Assembly: GCA_907165135.1 (NCBI GenBank) | Contig: OU015568.1 | Coordinates: 6,828,501-6,892,500 of the forward strand | Length of the DNA stretch: 64,000 bases | Source: Oikopleura dioica | Lineage: Eukaryota > Chordata > Appendicularia > Copelata > Oikopleuridae | Direction of reading: 5' to 3' | Part shown: positions 58,666-64,000 of the stretch, piece by piece | Position numbering within the stretch: position 1 is the first letter of the stretch | Layout: every line of letters starts with the position of its first letter | The notes under the pieces: model-generated | The model's input: only the letters and a program-made list of their open reading frames with translations | Database searches by the model: none | What the model was told of the DNA's origin: nothing | Translations under genes and position numbers: made by a program

Positions 58666-60385
58666 TCAGTTTTCTTGAAGAGTTTCTTGGGAGGAATTTT
58701 CGGAAACTTGTTGGTACTCGTGATTGTCGGAAGCGGTCACTTTTGCAGAAGAACTGGTCATAAGAGGGGCGGAAAAGAGGAGCCCAACGACGGAGATTAT
58801 GAAGAGGGTAGTGGAGAGGTTGAGTGTGAAGATGATCAGGTTCCGACTCGTGATCATCTGGGAAATGTCGGAGGATTTGAAAGCAATATTGAGTTACCTG
58901 TTTTTCGAAGAATTTCTTTGGCACCACTGATTGCTCGAACCAAACTGTGGGAAAGATGATTTGATCATCGCTTTGGTTCAGCTTGAGTTTCTTGCTCAAT
59001 ACTTTTCGGTCAAAACCGACATTTAGCTGCATTCTTCGCTTGACATTCGGCATGAATCCGGTCTTTCTATGGCTTGAAAATGCTCTCTTAGGTAAATACA
59101 GTCAGGTTTTCAAGCCGTGCCAGAGGGTCAACTTCGAGAAAATAGAACTCGTGGAGCGTCTCCTTCGGCTGAACTCCTTGAAAATCAGCGACTAAACTAG
59201 GATCGCCAGCAAGAAAATGCGGCTGCGAGGCGAAAATGGGCGCGCTGACTCCTTGAACGACTTCAGTGCATTTCTCCATATTGATGATTCCGTGTTTTGA
59301 GCACTTGCCATCGACGCAGTAGCCTTGATTCTCTGGAACATCGTAGACTGACTTCCAAGTATCTGGATCGGATTTGAAGATCCATGTTCGAGAAGTCGCG
59401 TGCTCCACGAATTTAAGCTTGAATGATCGACAAGTAGCGTCAAAGAATACGTTTAGTTCTTGACCTTTTTCAACGGAAGGAGGCACAGCGAATCCGTCAG
59501 TTCCTTTTTCAGGCTGAAAACTGTTTTCCTGAATAAATTATGCAGCATAATTTCTGCTCAAATGAGCTTTTATCTCGGCGCCTTTCCTATGATGGAATTC
59601 GCAGGCGCGCTTTCCCAAATGTCCAGCTTCTCCATCCCTTTCCATGATTTTATGTAGGTCCAGTTTTTCATCCCTCTTTCGCCTGTTTCGACATCAAATG
59701 GGAAGGAATAAGAGTTGTTCATGTCTAAAATGCATTTTACTCTCCCCAAAACTAGCCTTACTTGCCCATGAACCAGCCAAAACCAGGCTTTGGGCACAAA
59801 GATGGAACTAGACTGTGAAGTTTCTCCAGAATTGGATCTTCGTATCCCCAAATGATTTCCCCAGCCGTCCTCTTCATAAACACATCGTATTTATTTCCCT
59901 TCATCAGGGAAATTATAAGGCCGCGAACGAACTTAGGCAGAATGTCCAATTGCTTCATAATGATTACATAAGGCACGTTGAGAGTCACAATTGTTGAGTT
60001 TTCGGGGACAGGGGAGGTTTCGTCGAGAATAAATGCTAACGAGTTTTGGTAGATGACGCTCTGGTCGCTTGTGAAACTGACATTTGTTCTGGCGACGACG
60101 TTTTGGTAGCGGATCGGCCCGATTTCTTCCAAAATCGGCTTGCTTCCGTTACTCTGCAAAGAAAAAAAATATGGAACGTAATTTGGAGATATGTAATTTA
60201 CCAAAACTTCTTTTGAATTTGTCACATTCCAGACATAAATATCAAAAGTCGAATGCATCGGTGGATCCGCCCAAAAGTCCAGGATCTCATTATTTTCGGG
60301 CGTGATCGTCATTTTTACCCGCAGAACATCGTCGATCATACGATCCCATGTCTTGTTCAAGTAAGTTGCTGCGCTTTTAGAGAGT
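58666..60385 (-). CDS. Class B scavenger receptor (CD36/SCARB-like), N-terminus uncertain
   Basis: Lipid/lipoprotein receptor or lysosomal membrane protein. Minus-strand exons: about 60385-60202, 60153-59762(3), 59724-59587, 59503-59121, 59062-58898, 58857-58666. CD36-family marks: FDIYVWNVTNSKEVL, IGPIRYQNV, EIIWGYEDP (LWGYRDP), NSIIGTDGFAVPPS (MINGTDAASFPPF), GYCVDGKCSKHGI, ISKC-like NMEKCTEV, SAPIFASQPHFLAGDP, LEVDP/TGFMPNVKRRMQLN (LDIEPITGF), IIFPTVWFEQS. The C-terminal helix (LSTTLFIISVVGLLFSAPL) and a Ser-rich tail end the protein. The N-terminal membrane helix was not located; it should be in an exon between 60386 and about 60860. Three introns are irregular: one GA-AG (59504-59586), one best explained as GC-AG (59063-59120) and one with GT one base out of register (59725-59761). 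Confidence 0.85.
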
Positions 60386-60871
60386 TGTTCATTGAAAAAT
60401 TAGTCATTTATGGCTTGAACTCGTCGTTGAGTTCAGTTTTCTAGGGCCAAAGTAAATTTTACGCGATAAACTTATTATATAATTAAGGAACTTTCCCTTT
60501 CCTGAGAATCAAAAAGCAGACTAAATAATATTTATTAAACATCGTTTATTTTAATATTTGTAAAGTTAATTTAGGCACTAACCAGAAAACACGCACACAG
60601 AGACAAAGGCCTTCTTACACCGCATTTTTTTTCGTATTTTTGAATTTCTCAAATCATTTTTATCGGATCAGAGAGGAATAACGGCTTTTTACTCAGAGTG
60701 AAATAAAAAATACTGCCTGTTTGATTGGCCAGATCGGGCCTAAGGATGTTTGCTTCAGTTTGAACTTCAAAATTTGCTCTCCCAGCTTTACAGTGTTTAT
60801 TTCTGTTCAAAAATTTTACTGAAGAAACTAATTTATGAAGCTGTTTAATTTTGAGATTTGTTTATTGATTG
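60386..60871. other. Region upstream of SCARB-like (minus) and PLPBP (plus)
   Basis: It probably contains the undetected first exon of the SCARB-like gene on the minus strand; one candidate is an ATG-led frame near 60628 (MRCKKAFVSVCVFS) but its splice phase does not fit. Promoters of both genes are expected here. Confidence 0.35.
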
Positions 60872-61764
60872 ATGTTGAAATTGGCTTGTCGAAGAATGAG
60901 TTCGATAACTGAGCGGTTGGGAGCTCTGAGAAGCGAAATCGCCGCACACTGCGAACAACACTCAATCGAACGGATTCCAACCCTCATCGCTGTTTCCAAA
61001 ACGAAGCCGAACGAGGACCTGATCGAGGCGTACGAAGCAGGGCAGCGTGATTTTGGAGAAAACTATCCAAACGAACTCAAAGTAAAAGCAGCTGAACTTT
61101 CAAAGGAAACGCTTGAAATCACAATTTTTCGTTTCTTTTTTTACCACTTTCAAGCTATCTCAAGTTGTGTCCTGAAATCCGATTTCATTTTATCGGAAGC
61201 ATTCAGAAGAAAAACATTAATTCGATAATTAAAGCTCCAAATTTAGTCGGAATCCAGACATTGGCCTCAATGCAAGTGAATTCCCTCGTTTCTTTCAATG
61301 ACAAAGTTCCAAAATAGGGAAATAATTGAAAATGTCGATAAACGACTGACATCATCTGTCAATGTCATGCTTCAGTGCAATACAAGCGGCGAAGAAAACA
61401 AAGGAGGGTTTCTGGAAGAAGAAGATCTCTTCCGCGCCGCAGAATTTGTCAAAAACGAGTCCAAGTTTATGAAACTAGAAGGGCTAATGACAATTGGCTC
61501 GGTTGAAAATTCGAAGAAAGCGGCAGAAGAAAATGTTCCGAATGCAGATTTTACCAAGCTTCGAGAACTCCAACAAAAAGGTAAATTCATCCTGCTATTC
61601 TTTCATTTCAAATATCCCTAGTCGCTGAAAGGTTGAAAATTTCCCCTGATGACCTGTCGTTGAGCATGGGAATGAGCACCGACTATTTAGCTGCAATTGA
61701 GCAAGGCGCATCAGTTATTCGCGTCGGCTCGAAAATATTTGGTGCAAGAAATGTGACAAAATAG
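60872..61764 (+). CDS. PLPBP: Pyridoxal phosphate homeostasis protein (YggS/PROSC family)
   Basis: PLP-binding carrier/regulator of vitamin B6 pools, single TIM-barrel domain. Exons 60872-61104(10), 61155-61274(5), 61318(9)-61580 and 61622-61764; about 252 residues (human 275). Marks: [20 protein letters not shown] (Lys of SKTK forms the PLP aldimine), [85 protein letters not shown]. The first ATG (60872) gives a short basic extension MLKLACRR before MSSITERL. Intron 1 has no GT donor (AA|GGAAAC or AC|GCTTGA ... TTCAAG|C), and intron 2 has GT one base out of register (ATGCAA|GTGAAT...ATAG|GGAA). Confidence 0.9.
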
Positions 61765-62042
61765 AATAAACTTCTCTTCAATTCTTTGTTCTCTCCGAGA
61801 AGTGTTCTTTTTCCTTGAGTTCACTTTTTTTGTTGATTTACTTTTTTATTGTAAAGTTTGGCATTTTATATACAGAAAATTTTAAATGATAGTTGTGTAA
61901 ATTACTTTGATGTACAATGAAAATCTCAATGAAAGCAAAAACACTGGCGAGTAACGAAGTAAACTAAGGTAGCAATATGCAAGTCAGTAAGGCTAATTTG
62001 TATGAAGAAAGTCGACGGCATTAGATCCATTTTGAAGGAGTT
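61765..62042. other. Convergent intergenic region
   Basis: 3' ends of PLPBP (AATAAA at 61765-61770) and the FAM3-like gene. Nothing else seen. Confidence 0.5.
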
Positions 62043-62961
62043 TTAGACAGCTATTGATTTTGGAAAGGGCATGCAGCCGGATATCTCGATTGCTTCCGGC
62101 CAGTCTCCGTACTTATTCGCCGACTAGAAGAGCATTTTATTGATAGTAGAATAGGGAGGGAATGCTTACCTTGTCATTTTTCAAATGATTCTCTTTGGCG
62201 GTAAAGCCAGGGACTCCCTTAGCTCCAAGAAAGACCCACGCGTCTCTGAAAGCAATGCTCGAAGCCACACTGGATCCGAACGAGCTCAAGATCGTTCTCG
62301 CTTCAGAATCGAGTCTGAAAGCGGCATCGTCGTACGAAGCGATGATGATGACTTCTCCGTTGACCATTTGATTGAGGAATGCTTTTAAATCGGTCGAGTC
62401 CTTGGCGTACAAATCGAACGTCGCGTAACGATGATTTTTTGTTTCCAAGTTGATGACGACTACGTTCATCCCTCTATCCACATTGTTCAGCTGGAAAAGT
62501 TGTCATAAGAGAATAAAACGGTCATTTGTACCTTTGATCTCATGATATCTGTGCCTTCCCAGCACACTCTGGGTCCAATGACACTAGCAGCGCCGGAGAT
62601 AACTCGAAAAGTATACTCTGAATTCGCATCGCAAGTTTCTTTCAACCCGCAAGCATGCTCGTCGAAGCTGAGGTTCGAGTTGTCCATGAGTTGCATTTCG
62701 CGATCCCACTCTTCCTCGACTTTTTGAATCGCCTCGTGGTCGATTAAACTCTATTTTTCGTTAATAAATTGATCTAATAAAAAGATCTACCTTTTGCTTC
62801 TGCAAATATTTATTGCTAGCGTCAGCCTCTTCCATCGCCACTAAATCCGCTTTTTTCAGCGTCTCCATCGCGGACAAATAGTTTTTCATCGAAAGAACAA
62901 GCATGATCAAAATCCCAATTATGAGCCCGACTCGTATCAGGCTATTCTTATTCCTTGCCAT
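62043..62961 (-). CDS. FAM3/ILEI-family protein with N-terminal signal anchor
   Basis: Minus-strand exons 62791-62961, 62532-62750, 62170-62490 and 62043-62123 give 263 residues, all GT-AG and in phase. A type II anchor (SLIRVGLIIGILIMLVLSMK) is followed by a charged stalk, then the FAM3 domain: CGLKETCDANSEYTFRVISG, GPRVCWEGTDIM, DRGMNVVVINLETKNHRYA, FDLYAKDSTDLKAFLNQM, IIIASYDDAAFRLDSEARTI, GSSVASSIAFRDAWVFLGAK, ANKYGDWPEAIEISGCMP. The four-cysteine pattern of FAM3C/ILEI (a cytokine-like beta-beta-alpha fold, also found in POMGNT1 and TMEM2-type proteins) is kept. The stalk plus anchor suggests a Golgi/cell-surface protein that may be shed. TGTATAG directly precedes AATGG. Confidence 0.85.
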
Positions 62962-63112
62962 TCTATACAGCAAACAAAATAAATAAACGAGCAACTCTTC
63001 ATTTTTAAAAATATATTAAGGCAGGATGGTATTTCAGTGAAATTAGACGATGATAGAGTTTTTTAAACTTATCAGTGATGTGAAAATATGTACAGTGAGG
63101 TAATTTGTGGCT

Positions 63113-64000
63113 TTATTGCTTCTTGAACTCTTGTCGCTCGGCGAGAGGAATCTGCTTCGGTCGTTTCATGTTCTCTAGGCGAACTTCTTCCCGTTCGGAG
63201 ATCATTTGGAAGTCCCGCATGCCTGAAAGTTAACTTTGTCCACGCGTGAAGTCAACTGTAGCTACTCACTTTCTCGCTTGTCGCGGAGCCCGTAAATGCC
63301 CTGCTGGATGAAGATCATGTCTCTGGTGTCGTCCTTGAGACTTCCAGCGTCGGTCGGGAAATCGTCCTTTTTGTGTGTTGGAAACATGAATCGCTCTGCG
63401 TCCATCAGCCTTTTTTGCAAGCTGAAAATTATTAGAATAACGATCAACTGGATAAATGCTTACATTTTGAGCTGCATGGATTTTCTATCTCGTGCCCAGC
63501 GGTGCTCACGAACAAGATTGTACTGCTTGGTCTCTTTCCAATGACGTTGGTTGGATCTGAAGTACTCCTCCGCTCGCTTGAGCTCGTCATCAGCTGCTTT
63601 TACCCGATTCCGAAGGTAATTCAACTGCTCTTGCTTGTGCCTAACGGGAGATATGATCTTGTACTGCCGATATTGACTTACTTGAGGTATGCAGGGTTGA
63701 ACAACTCATTGCGAACTGCGAATTTGTCCACCACTTGACGGTTGTAACTTCCGGGCAACACAGCGACATCGTCGAATTCGTTGTTGGCCTTACTTCTCGT
63801 CAGCATCTGCTCTGTTTTAGGCAACTTGCAGATGGATGTGTACGAGTCAATATCGTCGAGAGCAGCAAGCATTTCTTCCCGAGTCTTCTTGTAGTTCTTT
63901 TTCTCGACAAGCTCTCCAGTTTCGCCGATCACTCTCATCGATACTTTTGAGTTGTCGAAGTCGGAATCCTTGCATGGCTTCGCATGTTCTTTTGCGAAGT
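63113..64000 (-). CDS. Unknown coiled-coil protein, 5' end outside the window
   Basis: Minus-strand exons 63684-64000 (partial), 63464-63640, 63270-63421 and 63113-63222, all phases agree; about 251 residues visible. It contains TREEMLAALDDIDSYTSICK, SYNRQVVDKFAVRNELFNPA, then a long charged helix rich in aromatic and basic residues (HKQEQLNYLRNRVKAADDEL, HWKETKQYNLVREHRWARDR, LMDAERFMFPTHKKDDFPTD) and the end EEVRLENMKRPKQIPLAERQ. The style resembles ciliary/axonemal inner-microtubule or flagellar proteins, but no family can be named. No membrane segment in the visible part. Confidence 0.6.

Overview
This is a gene-dense animal nuclear window, most like an appendicularian tunicate such as Oikopleura dioica (inference, about 0.7 confident). 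The evidence is clear metazoan orthologues (MED10, SUPT5H, CEP131, COASY, U2AF2, GALE, CHP-, SCARB- and FAM3-type proteins), very small introns (mostly 36-60 nt), genes 2-55 nt apart on one strand with an AG acceptor just before the downstream ATG (operon and trans-splicing style), and several introns that are not GT-AG. No database was searched. Gene names rest on recognised motifs, and exon coordinates were derived by hand by matching splice phases.

Layout. 1-3.8 kb: 3' end of a carbohydrate sulfotransferase, a tail-anchored protein gene, a ZP-domain membrane protein. 3.9-7.1 kb: one tRNA-Ala, then a repeat block with a 1.05-kb foldback element (9-bp target duplication) and a TTAA-flanked element. 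7.1-17.3 kb: accessory genes, namely a C-type lectin protein, two tandem small Cys-rich membrane proteins, a secreted coiled-coil protein, an SLC43-like transporter and two tandem PDZ proteins; two hAT-type MITEs lie here, one inside the transporter reading frame. 17.6-28.1 kb: MED10-GPKOW (2 nt apart), SUPT5H and TMX2. 28.3-37.4 kb: CEP131, a four-gene tight cluster ending in COASY, and an unknown gene. 37.6-47.7 kb: RRM-DIS3L2, IMPA1, QTRT2, U2AF2, GALE. 47.7-64 kb: looser, repeat-bearing DNA with a 49-codon gene, a helix-turn-helix-like nuclear protein, COX6C-like, CCDC59-like, an SCARB receptor, PLPBP, FAM3-like and an unknown coiled-coil gene cut by the window edge.

Most notable: (1) a MITE with a perfect 8-bp duplication sits in SLC43 coding sequence, and removing MITE plus one duplication as a GC-AG intron restores the frame; (2) a set of GA-AG introns and a set of introns whose GT is one base out of register; (3) three antisense genes nested in introns of MED10, SUPT5H and CEP131, the first with a 1.49-kb hAT element landed at its 5' end; (4) protein architecture changes: an N-terminally membrane-anchored CHP, RRM fused to DIS3L2, QTRT2 without its zinc cysteines; (5) a family of four CTGAGTCAGG hairpins between 48.5 and 57.4 kb.
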